Below, piece after piece: positions 11,882-23,593 of a stretch of DNA of 64,000 nt. The notes below the pieces were generated by a model. It was not told the origin of the DNA. It was given only the letters and a program-made list of their open reading frames with translations, and ran no database searches. The translations under genes were made by a program, and so were the position numbers. The first letter of the stretch is position 1, and the number at the start of each line of letters is the position of its first letter. Origin of the DNA: Lycium barbarum. Lineage: Eukaryota; Streptophyta; Magnoliopsida; Solanales; Solanaceae. The stretch is taken from contig NC_083337.1 in NCBI RefSeq assembly GCF_019175385.1, positions 165,057,713 through 165,121,712 of the forward strand. The letters are read 5' to 3'.

Positions 11882-12621
11882 GGCCAAAGTCATAGATGGA
11901 TCCCTGAACTTGTCCTGATTTTTCATTTAGACCCCTTAATTGAAATGTTGACCATCTGGACCCTCGAACATAAGATAAAATGTGTCATTTGAACCCCTCA
12001 TGCTAGCAGGGCACATGCGTGCAGTACACTTGCAGTGACATGGAAAAATAGACCAATAAAAATAAGCCATGTCAACAAAAAAAAATCAATTTTAAGAAAA
12101 AATAATTTTAAAATCTATTTAAATAATTTAAAAAAAAAAATTGAAAAACCCAACCCCTCCTCTTCGATAGCCCACTTCACCGTCCCCACTGTCGCTGCTG
12201 CCTCCGCCGCCCCCACCACCGCCGCAGCTTCAATATCTATTTAAATAATTAAAAAAATGGTGCCGTTTTTTGTCGGAGATTTATTTAAATAGATTTTGAA
12301 GTGGAGCAGCGGCGGCGGCGGCGGCGAAGTGAGCTATTGGAGAGGATGGGTTGGGTTTTTCAATTTTTTTTAATTATTTAAATAGATTTTAAAATAGAGT
12401 TTTTATTAAAATTAATTTTTAATGATTAAAATTAAAAAAAAAAATAAAAAAATTGGTCTCTCACGCTCTGTTTAAAGCAGTGCACTGCACGCGTGTGCCC
12501 AGCTGGCACAAGGGGTTCAAATGACACATTTTATCATATGTTCAAAAATTTAAATAATCAACATTTCAGTTAAAAAATCTAAATAAAAAATGATAATAAG
12601 TTCAGGTCCATCACTTTGGCC
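11882..12621. mobile_element. MULE-like foldback element
   Basis: The left end GGCCAAAGTCATAGATGGAT and the complement of the right end, GGCCAAAGTGATGGACCTGA, begin an inverted repeat of over 120 bp with shared blocks such as AAAATGTGTCATTTGAACCC. The flanks carry a perfect 9-bp duplication TTTATTTTT (11873-11881 and 12622-12630). The core holds a second imperfect inverted pair of GCC/GGC triplet runs (about 12165-12235 and 12295-12355). It ends about 180 bp before the ABCF1 core promoter. Confidence 0.85.
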
Positions 12622-12798
12622 TTTATTTTTTCAATATGATACCATCATGTGTTTTAGTTGAACACCTCCTAGGCGGAGGGTGGAAAATAAACGAGCCATT
12701 TGCAGTCGCTAGTCAATTTACGCAACTTAAATATAAAAAAGTCGCAATTCTCAAAGCATCACCGATCAAATTCTCCTGAACCTCAACCATAAAACCGA

Positions 12799-12837
12799 CA
12801 CGTGTACCATCTTCTTCTCACAGTTTTCTTATAAGTA
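12799..12837 (+). promoter_or_regulatory. G-box and TATA-like motif upstream of ABCF1
   Basis: A palindromic CACGTG (12799-12804) lies about 25 bp before TTATAAGTA (12829-12837). The presumed leader then runs to a donor-like AAGGTACTTA near 12957, with a leader intron ending in ...GGATAG directly before the start codon at 13199. The motifs are seen; use as promoter is inferred. Confidence 0.45.
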
Positions 12838-13198
12838 TTCATCCAACATCTCCTCCTACACTCAAAATCCTCATATCATCCGAACTATAATCAAAGAAAA
12901 TAATAGACTTCTGATTATTCTAACTCCTAGATCTTCTGATTAACATCTCCTATATCAAGGTACTTATTTTTCACACATATTATCGTATTTTTTTGCTGTA
13001 TATATGTTGTGCTTTTACTTTCGATTATCGTATTGATTTATGATAGTTACACTGCTTTATCATGCTTTCTATACTATTTTGCCATAGCTTATTCGCTTCC
13101 TTTTTTTTTTTCGTACTGCTTTGAATTCTCTGTTCTTAGGAGTTTACTGGGTATTTTGTTGTAGTATATTTTATGCTTTTTGTTTTGGAAATGGATAG

Positions 13199-16100
13199 AT
13201 GGTATCGGATGCGAGTAAGAAGAGAGAGTTGCAGAAAAAGGCAGCAGCAGCAGCTAAGAGAGGAGGGAAGTCTAAGGGGGCAGCGATGAAAGCGGCGGCG
13301 GCAGCAACAGCTTCTCTGGCGGAGAGCAACAGTGTCGATGATTTAACGAATGGTGTAGGGGAGATTCACTTGTCTGATCGGACTTGTACTGGCGTTTTGT
13401 GTTCTCATCCACTTTCCAGAGATATTCGGGTTAGTTTTTCATAATTGTACTTTCCTATATGAGTTTGATTCGTTGATTATGTTCTAGTGTTTATGGCTTT
13501 TGTGTGTAGTGGTGGCAGTTTTGTCTTATGTAATAGTGGAAAGAATAACATAAAACACAAACAGTTAGTATATGTAAAGGAATCGATAGCAATCCAAGAT
13601 AATAATACAGGGAATTGGAAATGAAGTGGAAATCACTTCAATCAATTTCTGGAAGTAAGATTTTATCTGTCTCTATATTCCTAATTGTTTGCCACTATGA
13701 CTATCTTATTTGGGAAGTCAACTGTTTATTTTTCTTTCTTTCACAACGGGTTTCAAAAAATGAAAATAGTTATTTTAACTATAAATAACTACTACTCTGT
13801 TTGTAGTACTTTATGTAGTTTCTAAATGTAGGGTAGTCTGTGCACTAGCTCCTTCCCTTTTAATTCCAGCTTGGTTTCTGTTGCTTCAGCCTTTTTCTGA
13901 CTCCTAATTGCTTCAATAATTTGCACAAAGAAAATGAAGTGCAAGACTCTCTGAAATACCCACAAACATAAACAACCAACCTGAATTATGAATACTCCGA
14001 TGCCTGGTCTTGTGAATTTTTGTAATACCCTTTAATGATTAAATAAATGCACTTGTGGTTCTACTCTGCAAGAGATGGCAGGTAGGTTTTAGTGATTCGT
14101 TGTGGCTTTGTTACAAAATGAGAAGTCAATATCAAGTGAAGAACTGTATATTTGCTCAGTCATGCTCTCTGGTTTTGTTTTTACAAAGTTCGTATTGGTT
14201 TTTGCTCCGTCATGCTCGCTGGTTTTGTGTTTATGGAGTTTGTCTCGATTTTTGTTAATCCTGACAACTTGTCCATGCATAGATATAATGACGCTTATGA
14301 TCCTTTGATTGTCTGTTTCCTTGATTTTGTTTGCACTAGAACAATTAATTTGCTTGGTGTTATTGGCTCATGCGTAGTGTGATATTCCAACGTCAATCAG
14401 TCAATAACCGAAACCCCGAGGCTTTTGTCTAGTGGTAAGATTACAATGCATGATGTGTGGGTTAGGCGCATTTCACGTGTTCGTACCCAAAAAAAGCCTG
14501 GTATTAAGTGGATAAGGTAGTGAGTTGGGCCCATTGTCCACCGAGTTTCAAGCCATGTGCCACTAGCCTTCGGGGATTTCTCTGTTAGAAAAAGAATCAG
14601 TCAATAGCTGAAGATATCCCATATTCACTTAGTTAGAGAACAGTGGTCTTGATTGGTGAGGTTGCATATGCTGTTATTTCTCATGAACAAGAAGCACCCC
14701 TGTTTATGCTTTTTTGAACCTAGTATAACTATAAAAAAGATTATCACCTACACAAAGTTCTCTTTCATGCATGACCTAAAGTTTTATTTATTGGGTACTC
14801 TTTGTTTGCAGATAGAATCTTTGTCACTTACTTTCCATGGACATGATCTTATAGTTGATTCTGAACTGGAGCTCAACTATGGCAGGTAATTTTTATTCAT
14901 CTCTTTATATGGCTGTTTCCTTAGTATAACTGGTGGTCAAATTCTGGGCTATTAATTTCACAGGCGTTATGGTTTGCTTGGGCTTAATGGTTGTGGGAAG
15001 TCCACTCTTCTTTCTGCTATAGGATGTCGTGAACTACCCGTCCCAGATCATATGGATATCTTTCATCTAACACGAGAGATTGAAGCGTCTGACATGTCCT
15101 CACTTCAAGCTGTTATTAGTTGCGATGAAGAGAGGTTGAGATTGGAGAAAGAAGTTGAATTCTTGGTTGCACAGGTATTTTGCCGTGAATTTTAAACTGA
15201 TACCATTTCATGAGCTTGATCACCTTTTTCTGGGTAAATGTGATGACTCATTTTGTGTCCACTTTTAGGATGATGGTGGTGGAGAGCAACTTGAACGCAT
15301 CTATGAGCGTTTGGAAGCATTGGACGCAGCAACCGCTGAGAAGCGTGCAGCTGAAATCTTATTCGGTCTTGGATTTAACAAGAAAATGCAAGAACAGAAA
15401 ACACGAGATTTTTCTGGTGGCTGGAGGATGAGGATTGCTCTTGCTCGGGCCCTGTTTATGAATCCGACCATTTTGCTGCTTGATGAACCCACCAATCATC
15501 TTGGTAAATCTTTTGTTGCATTTTTTATCTAGTATGTAAGACATTGTGTTGCAACATGCTTGGTCTGGTGTATCCAGACGATCAAGGAATATATTTATTT
15601 ATACTACAACAACAACATACCTAGTGTAATCCCACAAGTGGGGTCTGGGGAGGGTAGAGTGTACGCAGACCTTACCTCTTCCTCCCGGCTGTTTCCGATA
15701 ACCCTCGGCTAAGAATATAGCAATAAAAAAGCCAATCAAATAGGAAGGGAAATAGTGACAGCAACACAACAGTATGCTAAGCAAAGCACAAAAGAGAGAA
15801 AATAGTAACTGACAAGACAAACTACAGGGAAAAAAGGAGAGGGGGGGGGGGGGGGGGGGGAAATATTATTGACTACTAGTAAAAGAAGAATATGCGAAAC
15901 AACACGCCATTCCCCTACTAACCTTTTACCCTAATCCGTGTCCTCGACAACCTCCTATCTATGGTCATGTCCTCGGTAAGCTGCAACTGCGCCATGCCCT
16001 GTCTAATCACCTCTGCCCAATACTTCTTCGGTCTACCTCTACCTCTCTTGAACCCATATATTTATTAATAATGGGGGAAAAACTCCCGAAGACAAGAGTT

Positions 16101-17727
16101 TTAGCAAAAAAAAAAAAAAAGAAAGAGAGAACCTACAATACTACATGGTTCTCTACGAAAGACTTCCATCCTTCAATATAAATAGGAACCTCATGAGTGC
16201 ACCAAAAGGAAATTAAGGCCAGAAGGCTATTCTTCAACTGTACAAACATTTATTTCATTTCCATCTAAAGCTCTCGTATTCCTCTCTTTAAACCACCCAT
16301 ATAAGAGCTAATGGAGCAATATCCCACACCCTGAATCTTCTCTTCCGTCTTTTAAAGGCCCAACTGGATGAATGAATTTCACTGGTAAACTTCATTCTGG
16401 ACGATAGAATATGATGATAGCTGACATTAGAGAATTTTATGGGACCTTAGATGTGTTATATCACTCTGGTTACAGAATTTCTCCTGGCGTGTCTTTGTGT
16501 TTCACTCTGCTAATTAGTTACGCGAAGTTCCCTATTAACTGAAAGGAAATACAGGGATGCTATAACATATTGTTTCTTCACACTACACATCTAATGGAAG
16601 GTTTGCTAGAATCGTCATTCGCAATTTCTTAGATTTGACATGCTTATGATATTCTTCTGCTGAATGCAGACCTAGAGGCTTGCGTGTGGTTAGAAGAAAC
16701 CTTGAAGAAGTTCGATCGAATTCTGGTGGTTGTTTCACACTCGCAAGATTTTCTAAATGGTGTGTGTACTAACATCATCCATATGCAAAATAAGAAGTTG
16801 AAGCCCTACACGGGTAATTATGACCAATATGTCCAAACCCGTGAGGAGCTGGAAGGGAATCAAATGAAGCAGTATAGATGGGAGCAGGAGCAGATTGCTT
16901 CCATGAAGGAGTACATTGCTCGTTTTGGGCATGGATCGGCCAAACTAGCCCGTCAAGCACAAAGCAAAGAGAAAACACTAGCCAAGATGGAGCGTGGAGG
17001 GCTTACAGAGAAGGTGGCGAAGGACAAGGTCTTGGTCTTCCGGTTTCCTGATGTTGGCAAACTTCCCCCTCCTGTTCTGCAGTTTGTGGAAGTGACGTTT
17101 GGATACACACCTGATAATCTCATTTACAAGAACCTTGATTTTGGTGTAGATCTAGATTCAAGGGTAGCACTGGTAGGACCTAATGGAGCTGGAAAGAGCA
17201 CACTGCTTAAGCTGATGACAGGGGATTTAGTTCCCCTTGATGGTATGGTTAGGCGGCATAATCACCTGCGTATTGCACAGTTCCACCAGCACTTGGCTGA
17301 GAAGCTTGACATGGATTTGTCTGCTCTCCAATTCATGATAAAAGAGTATCCTGGGAATGAGGAGGAAAAGATGAGGGCATCAATTGGGAAGTTTGGTCTT
17401 ACTGGTAAAGCTCAAGTAATGCCTATGAAGAACTTGTCAGACGGTCAACGTAGCCGGGTAATATTTGCGTGGTTAGCATTTAGGCAACCTCACATGCTGC
17501 TGTTGGATGAGCCAACCAACCATCTCGATCTCGAGACAATTGACTCACTTGCTGAGGCTTTGAATGAATGGGATGGTGGGTTGGTTCTTGTTAGTCATGA
17601 TTTCAGGCTCATAAACCAGGTTGCCCACGAGATATGGGTATGTGAAAATCAAACTGTGACACGATGGAAGGGTGACATTATGGACTTCAAGCTACATTTG
17701 AAGGCGAGAGCCGGATTAGGTGATTGA
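13199..17727 (+). CDS. ABCF1: ABC transporter F family protein, ABCF1/GCN1 type
   Basis: Coding exons are 13199-13429, 14812-14885, 14964-15174, 15269-15503 and 16670-17727, all GT-AG. The total of 1809 nt gives 602 aa, close to the roughly 600 aa usual for the clade. Seen: a Lys/Ala-rich basic N-terminus, then two ATP-binding cassettes and no membrane segments. Cassette 1 has Walker A GLNGCGKS (about 108-115), signature FSGGW (about 220-224) and Walker B ILLLDEP. Cassette 2 has Walker A GPNGAGKS (about 420-427), signature LSDGQ (about 506-510) and Walker B MLLLDEP. A charged linker separates them. Family knowledge: ABCF proteins are soluble ribosome-associated ATPases linked to translation control, not transporters. 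A TS/RTE fragment and a SINE sit in introns 4 and 1. The GTG at 16684 is internal to exon 5 and is not a start. Confidence 0.95.
14412..14594 (+). mobile_element. tRNA-derived SINE in ABCF1 intron 1
   Basis: Box A-like TCTAGTGGTAAGA and box B-like GTGTTCGTACCC are spaced as in a tRNA-type RNA polymerase III promoter. A unique body follows. The element is flanked by an imperfect 17-bp direct repeat (14395-14411, AATCAGTCAATAACCGA; 14595-14611 with two changes). The specific SINE family is not assigned. Confidence 0.7.
15600..16055 (-). mobile_element. 5'-truncated RTE-type LINE in ABCF1 intron 4
   Basis: On the - strand the left end is a (TTG)n tail preceded by the block that TS SINEs and RTE LINEs share (GGTAAGGTCTGCGTACACTC-like). 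Upstream, about 15880-16053 encodes the C-terminal end of an RTE-LINE reverse transcriptase ORF, with motifs GRGRPKKYW and EVIRQ. It is flanked by the perfect 11-bp direct repeat ATATATTTATT (15589-15599, 16056-16066). A run of more than 20 G lies near 15841-15860. It is dead on arrival, as it keeps only the 3' end. Confidence 0.88.
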
Positions 17728-19285
17728 AGCGGACATTCCAAGTTTTAGTATTACTAGCAAGTGATAATATGTCTGCTTCTCCTGGCTTGTTTAGTCCGAT
17801 GAGAAATTGGTCAAACATCAGAAGTAGGCCATCAGCAGCTAGCAATGTTAGTGACACCACTCCTAGAGCTGTATGCCGTAGAGACGAAGTGATCGTGGTC
17901 ACCGAATGACTGCACTGGCTGATGTTTTGCTTGGTGCAATGTTTTTGTTGTCCAATTCATTCTGGCTTTTCTCCATATGGTTCATGAAGCGAGATGAGAA
18001 ATAGCAGCCAGCTTGATGCATTACATGAACATCAGCATTTTTTTTTTTGCTATCCATGCTATTGCTATAAGTATGTTGTATTTCAGATTTGGGATTGAAC
18101 TGATATTATGGATTTACCTTTTCAGTTTAAGAGCATTACATATGTTTGCCAAGTATGTTTTCAAAGTGGTCGTTTCAACATAAACTGAGTGGTGCTTTAA
18201 CCGTTTTACCTGCAAAGATACTTCGTCATTGTATATAGTAGCCTCTGCTGAATGCTCTTGCACCAGCCCATGGAGGTTTGGGGGTAAGAAAATCGACTCC
18301 CCTCTAGTGCCTTGAGTTCATTTCTACACTATAGGTACAAACGCCTAATAGAAGGGAAAGAGACAAGAGTAACAAATAGCTGTAATTTTTTTCTTTTTAC
18401 TCAGAAACGCACCACAAAAGGGAAAAAAAGCGCCCTTCACCTTCAAGATGAAACCTTTCATCCATTTTTTGGTTAACTTTGTATCATTTTGCATGAATTT
18501 TCTAACTATAAAAGCTCGACTGCAATTTCGTTGATTGAATACAAATGTAAACCAAGGTTTTTAAATAAACTTCTCAGGTTAACAATCAATAATATGCACT
18601 GATTAGAACTATCTCATGCAGGGTTAAAAAAAGAGATAAAAGGAGGGGGGATAACTTTACCTTAAAATTACCATATATTTTTTTTTTTGACATTATTAGT
18701 ATAGTTTAATATGTGATATATAATATGCTATTTATCATTTTTAATAAGTTATTAGTTAATAATTTTCATAAAATTTACTTATAAAGTACCTTATAGGAAT
18801 GTGAAAATATCATAGTTTGATAAAATGTCTTTGAATCTTCAAATAGCAATAGCATCCTAAAATAGGAGACGAGTAATAGACAACTAGATAAGAAAATATG
18901 TGACGAGGTCACTAAAAGAAGTGCCGAATTTTGGGTTCACATTTTAGATTTTATGTGACGTTCTTTGACTAGAACTCCGACTAAGAGTAAATCCATCTTT
19001 TATACTCTAGCATCATCAGTATTTCATTCCGGTCTTTTAAACATTTAAAGTTGTCACATCAGTACATGTTTATTGAACCCCTTAAAGCTGATAGGACAAT
19101 CTTTTTTTCTTTTCTACAAAAAATCTAGTGTGTACAGTAAATACCTTTATAAAAAAAAATTATCTAAAAAATGAATTTCCACTATTATCTTCCTCTCCTC
19201 TTCTTTTTCTTTTCTAAATAGCCATATTTCTATATCTGGTCATTGTCTTCCTCATTTTTTTTGTAGTCACTTTTCCTGTTGAGAG
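17728..19285. other. ABCF1 3' region and intergenic DNA
   Basis: The first few hundred bases are the likely ABCF1 3' untranslated region. No specific poly(A) signal could be singled out. Beyond about 18300 the sequence is AT-rich with no gene. Degenerate MITE-like stretches are present but have no clear ends. Confidence 0.45.
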
Positions 19286-19435
19286 GCGGAGCCAGATTTC
19301 AACTTTATAAGTTATGGATCTTAGAATGATCAGTTCAAGTATTAGTAATTGGATTTTAATTTTAATATACATATAAATTTAATAGTTTTTTAATCACAAA
19401 TACAAAATTAAAACAAAAATTATTGAATTCAACCG
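19286..19435. mobile_element. Possible partial hAT-type MITE
   Basis: GAGGCGGAGCCAGATTTCAA resembles the terminal repeat of the hAT MITEs at 20615 and 57894, and the body shares AATTTAATAGTTTTTTAATCAC-like sequence in inverted orientation. The other end is not recognisable. Confidence 0.35.
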
Positions 19436-20614
19436 AACTCACATATGTGGACTTCTCCTGTTGAGTCTTTGGTGACTCATACCACAAAACAGCCAAATCC
19501 CTCGTCCCCTGCTTCTCCTTCTCATCCTCGTCCTCCTCCTTCAAGTTTCATTCATTTCTCCCACGAGTTTCTTTTACGTGTCTTTTTTCTTTGCTGACAT
19601 ATCTTCGTTTTATTATTTCATTACCTAATGTACAAACTTCACACGTTTGATTGATCCAATGACGGTTAATTAAGGACTTATTAGACACATATATAACAAT
19701 TTCAAGTGTCCAATAAGTCGGAGCTAAAATTTAAACGTCTAACATGAAAATGAATTCAAGTAGTCGTAGGAACAATTACTCCTTTAGAAGTGAAGGAATG
19801 GGTTTGTCAACAACCAAAAACCAAAGTGGATCCCCCACATTACGGTGTCTGTACATTCAGCAGCCAAGTCTGTCAAATTAAATGAGCAAAGATCATATTC
19901 CAGTTTTCAATCAAACATCTTCTCAGTCACCCTTCTCAGTACAATAATTGAAAATTTGGGTATTACATGAGGGGGACTTTTATTTTTTGTTCGACATCTG
20001 GTACTTGTTCAAGACTTTTACTAATAGGGATTCGCATTGTGTTAGACATATATTAATGGGAACATTCTTTAATTAAGGAGGAAAGGAAAGAAAAGTACAG
20101 GGGACAAAATTCGTGTCAACGACTCTTATTTAATTGATCTATAGATAATGCTTTTCCAATTTATATATATTTCTATCTATTCTTGATCAAATTAAGTTCA
20201 CGAAAATAAATTTGACTATTTTCACAAAAAATAATATGGCTGGACTTTCCAGAAAACTTAAAACATCAAGCAACTACAAAATATATGCGACACTGCAACT
20301 TTTTCACATTTAAAAAACTTGAATTAAGGTTGTTGCATTGAGAAGGGGAGAGTATCCCTCGTGTTTTCATATTTATCAATTTATATATCTTTTCATTGTT
20401 GTTACTTGCAAATTGCAATGCAATTTCTACTACTTAAGCTTCTCCTACTTCGATTTTAATTCTTCACTTTACGTAATCTTTTTGACATAATCATCGATCC
20501 ATCATCTAATATTGGAAGTAGATCCAGTATATTGTTTAAAACAAATTAATATTGCATCGATCGCATTTCTTTCAAGCCCAGGGTCTTATCAAAAACAACC
20601 TCTGTATCCACAAA

Positions 20615-20801
20615 CAGGAGCAGATCTAGCCTATTAAGTGGGGGTTCAATTCTTTCGATACGGAGTATAAATTTATGTGTAAAAAATTATTAAAATTGTA
20701 TATATAGTAGATATGAACCCATAATTTTTAAAATATAATGAATTCAATACTAAAATTCTTAAGATTGAACCCACATAATCTAAATCCCGGATCCGCCTCT
20801 G
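20615..20801. mobile_element. hAT-type MITE, same family as 57894-58089
   Basis: It starts CAGGAGCAGATCTAG and ends CCCGGATCCGCCTCTG. The body shares ATTTATGTGTAAAAA and AGATATGAACCCATAA with the copies at 52191 and 57894. The flanking 8-mers (TCCACAAA, CCCACAAG) match at 6 of 8 positions, a decayed target duplication. Confidence 0.7.
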
Positions 20802-20893
20802 CCCACAAGGTAAGGGTAAGGCCTGCGTACATATTACCTTTCAAAGACCTTGTGAGACTGGGTATATATGTTATTGTTGTTGTTACAATAATA
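20802..20893 (+). mobile_element. TS-SINE/RTE 3' end
   Basis: GGTAAGGCCTGCGTACATAT, then GACCTTGTGAGACTGGGTAT and a (TTG)n-like tail, match the conserved 3' region of TS SINEs and their RTE partner. It is a 5'-truncated copy on the + strand. The next RTE copy inserted into its tail in the opposite direction. Confidence 0.75.
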
Positions 20894-21577
20894 AAACAAC
20901 AACAACAACAACTCAGTGAAATCCCACAACGTGGGGTCTGGGAAGGTTAGAGTGTACGCAGACCTTACTCCTACCAAGGTAGGATGACTGTTTCCGAAAG
21001 ACTCTCGGCTCAATAGAAAGCACAAAAAGAGGTCAGATAAGGCCAAGAAATTCAAAACGATATGAAAATGAAAATAATGAAAGCGACTAAGCCATGATGA
21101 AGCAGTTTGCAAAGGGGCGGTAGCTATCACAGATAAAATAAGATAATCAAAGTACAGGAAATAACAGATTGTAGCAGAAATCAAAGCACAAGAACTTATA
21201 TCGCGATAATGCGACTACTAATATGAAAGGATAAACGATACTATCTACTAGCCTTCTTCCCTAATCTGAGTGCTTCATACCCTCCTAGCTAAGGTCATGT
21301 CCTCGGTAAGCTGTAACTACGTCATGTCCTGTCTAATCACCTCTCCCCAATACTTCTTCGGCCTACCCCTACCTCTTCTGAAACCATCCATGGCCAACCT
21401 CTCACACCTCCGCACTGGGGCATCTGTGTCTCTCCTCTTCACATGTCCAAATCATCTTAGTCTCGCTTCCCGCGTGTTGTCTTCCACTGAGGCCACTCCC
21501 ACCTTGTCCCGGATAGTCTCATTCCTAATCCCGTCACTCCTGGTGTGCCCACACATCCATCTCATGTCGGCAACTCC
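20894..21577 (-). mobile_element. 5'-truncated RTE-type LINE, non-functional
   Basis: On the - strand, about 21577 down to 21240 encodes the end of an RTE reverse transcriptase [37 protein letters not shown] and EVIRQDM in order. At least two in-frame stops sit inside it, one replacing the residue before FGHV. A 3' untranslated region and a (TTG)n tail follow at 20894-20912. The flanks share TGTTACAATAATA (20881-20893 and about 21581-21593), extending to about 16 bp with the upstream TGT. Confidence 0.88.
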
Positions 21578-21713
21578 TGTTGTTACAATAATAATAAGTC
21601 AATAATTGTGGCCTTGTACCTGTAATAGTACCTTGTTCCACTGTTAGCTTTCTTAGCTGTTCGTACTTGTACCTATTTGTACGTTAATTACACCCTTTTT
21701 CTTTTGAATTGTA

Positions 21714-21966
21714 CTACCTCCGTCTCAAAATAAGTGTCATCTTAGTAAAAGTCGCGCTCATTAAAAAATCAATAAATACAATTTAGAATTTACTAAACTA
21801 CCCCTATTTATTAGATTTTTTTTAGAATTGAGCAATATTAAAGAGGACTAATTCTTTAATGCTAAGAGCATAGTTGGAAACACTTGCCAATTTTTGTCTT
21901 GAATTCCTACGGTGACAGTTTTTTTTTTTTTTTTACTAAGATGATACTTAATTTGGACGGAAAGAG
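21714..21966. mobile_element. Stowaway-like MITE
   Basis: The left end (TA)CTACCTCCGTCTCAAAATAA and the complement of the right end (CTCTTTCCGTCCAAATTAAG) form a TIR bordered by TA. The body matches the degraded copy at 51500-51767, sharing TTTACTAAACTA and CCTATTTATTAGAT. Confidence 0.75.
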
Positions 21967-21968
21967 TA

Positions 21969-22487
21969 GCTAATAACATTCGTATTATATATACTTTGGT
22001 TGGTCAATTGTTATTGACGTACCAGTTGAAACATTAACAGCGTTTGTCTTAAATTTCTTTTGCATAGTATTATTCTGCCTTTAGTGGATTTGAGAACGTA
22101 ATTATTGTTTGAGCAACTGTATTTTGCTTCTGAGTCTTGGATCATAAATCAGCTTATACAGCTTACAAAATGATATTCGTACCTAAAAATTCTAAAATAA
22201 TCGAGTGATATCCTTTCTTTCAGTACTTAATGTGCTTTCCAGGCCAATTTCACTAATCAATTTATCTGTGACTAAAAAATTCAAATAATTTATAAAATCT
22301 TGATCTCATCTCGGAAAATGAAGTATATATGTGTTTTCTCAGTAAATGGTAGTACTTCTTTGCTTATACATATTGCAAGTTTCTTTTCATAGAATACTTC
22401 ATTAATATTTTTTTGAATTAGATCAGGGAAGAAGGGAGAAAGGGAGGGAAGGGGAGGGGGTGGGGGTGGGGGGATGCCATTCTATTG
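21969..22487. other. AT-rich intergenic DNA with a short G-rich tract
   Basis: No gene. A GGGA/GGGG-rich run at 22431-22475 borders the SINE-like repeat that follows. Confidence 0.5.
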
Positions 22488-22618
22488 GTGGGATTTGAGC
22501 CCTCCACCTCAACTACGGAAGGCAGGGAACTCACCAAATGAGCTATATAGCCATCAAACCCACTTCATTAATTTTAAATATCTAATCACAATTAATTTCT
22601 ATTTTTTTAGTTAAGCAA
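22488..22618 (-). repeat. tRNA-like SINE fragment, copy 1 of a direct duplication
   Basis: Read on the - strand it has a box A-like TAGCTCATTTGGTGAG and a box B-like GGGCTCAAATCCC, as in tRNA-derived SINEs. The same block plus its flank recurs at 22774-22902 at roughly 90% identity. The flank is part of the repeat, so this is segmental duplication rather than two insertions. Confidence 0.65.
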
Positions 22619-22773
22619 TTAATCTCTATAATTATAATGGTCCTCTTGCCTCCTATTTGCTTGAAAATACAATAGATGAATAGTCATTCACTATAACATT
22701 ATTTATTTGAATATCTTATTTCTGATCAGACTAAACATAAAAATCCAATTACTGGATTATTAACTAATAAGGA

Positions 22774-22902
22774 TTGTGAGATTTGAACCCTCCACCTTGA
22801 CTATGGAAGGCAGAGAACTCGCCAAATGAGCTAGCTATCAAACCCATTTCATTAATTTTAAACATCTAATCACAATTAATTTCTATTTTTTTAGTTAAGA
22901 AT
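22774..22902 (-). repeat. tRNA-like SINE fragment, copy 2 of a direct duplication
   Basis: A copy of 22488-22618 displaced by about 286 bp, including the non-SINE flank CTAATCACAATTAATTTCTA. Box A- and box B-like motifs are present on the - strand. Confidence 0.65.
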
Positions 22903-22920
22903 GAATAGGTTGTAAAATGT

Positions 22921-23091
22921 TCAAAATCCTCCCCCTTAACTAGAGGTCTGGTGTTCGAGCCTTGGGAATGAAAAAACAATGTTGGGAGCACTGCCCCGAA
23001 ATGGACTCTGCACCGCGTGATCCGGATTTAATTAGGTCTAATGCGGATACTGAATACCAAATGGAAAAAAAGAAAAAGGAACGTAATATTT
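22921..23091 (+). mobile_element. Au-like SINE
   Basis: Order of blocks: TTAACTAGAGGTCTGGTGTT, a box B-like GTGTTCGAGCC, TTGGGAGCACTGCCCCGAAA, GATCCGGATT, ATGCGGATACTGAATACC. This is the layout of the widespread plant Au SINE family, with the typical short T-poor end. The flanks carry a 23-bp imperfect direct repeat (22898-22920 and 23092-23114, two changes). Confidence 0.8.
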
Positions 23092-23114
23092 AGAATGAAC
23101 AGGTTCTAAAATGT

Positions 23115-23593
23115 AAATTTGATGTTGGAATTTTAAGTGATCTTTTTTGTATGTTCAAATAAGTCGATTAGCTAACTTTTGAGTACAATCAATTTAATTA
23201 TACAAATAGAACAATGTTTCTTATCAAACAAATTAAAGGGTTAAAGAGAAAGTAAAAGAAGGATGAACTAAATAATTAGGGTAACAAAAAAGCTTTATTC
23301 CACAGCTAAAATCAATCCCTCCATCTAGTTTTTCTTCTCTTTTCTCTCCACTTCAAAATCGAACTAGAACTCTTTCTCCCTTCTATTATTATAGCACACA
23401 CCATATTTAAGACATCCACATGCAGCCTGCAGGCATGATATTGTACAAATTCACAATCATAGCCAAGATAAGAAAAAACTGGAATATCGAGTTAGATATT
23501 GGAAATGGTCGACTCAAATATATTTCTCTTTTTATTCTGTTGATCAGAATACCAGAAGCATCATACCAATAGAAAGAGAGTTAAGCTATTAAC
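23115..23593. other. Intergenic DNA and likely SAUR 3' flank
   Basis: No gene seen. The part next to 23594 is presumably the 3' untranslated region of the - strand SAUR gene. Confidence 0.5.
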
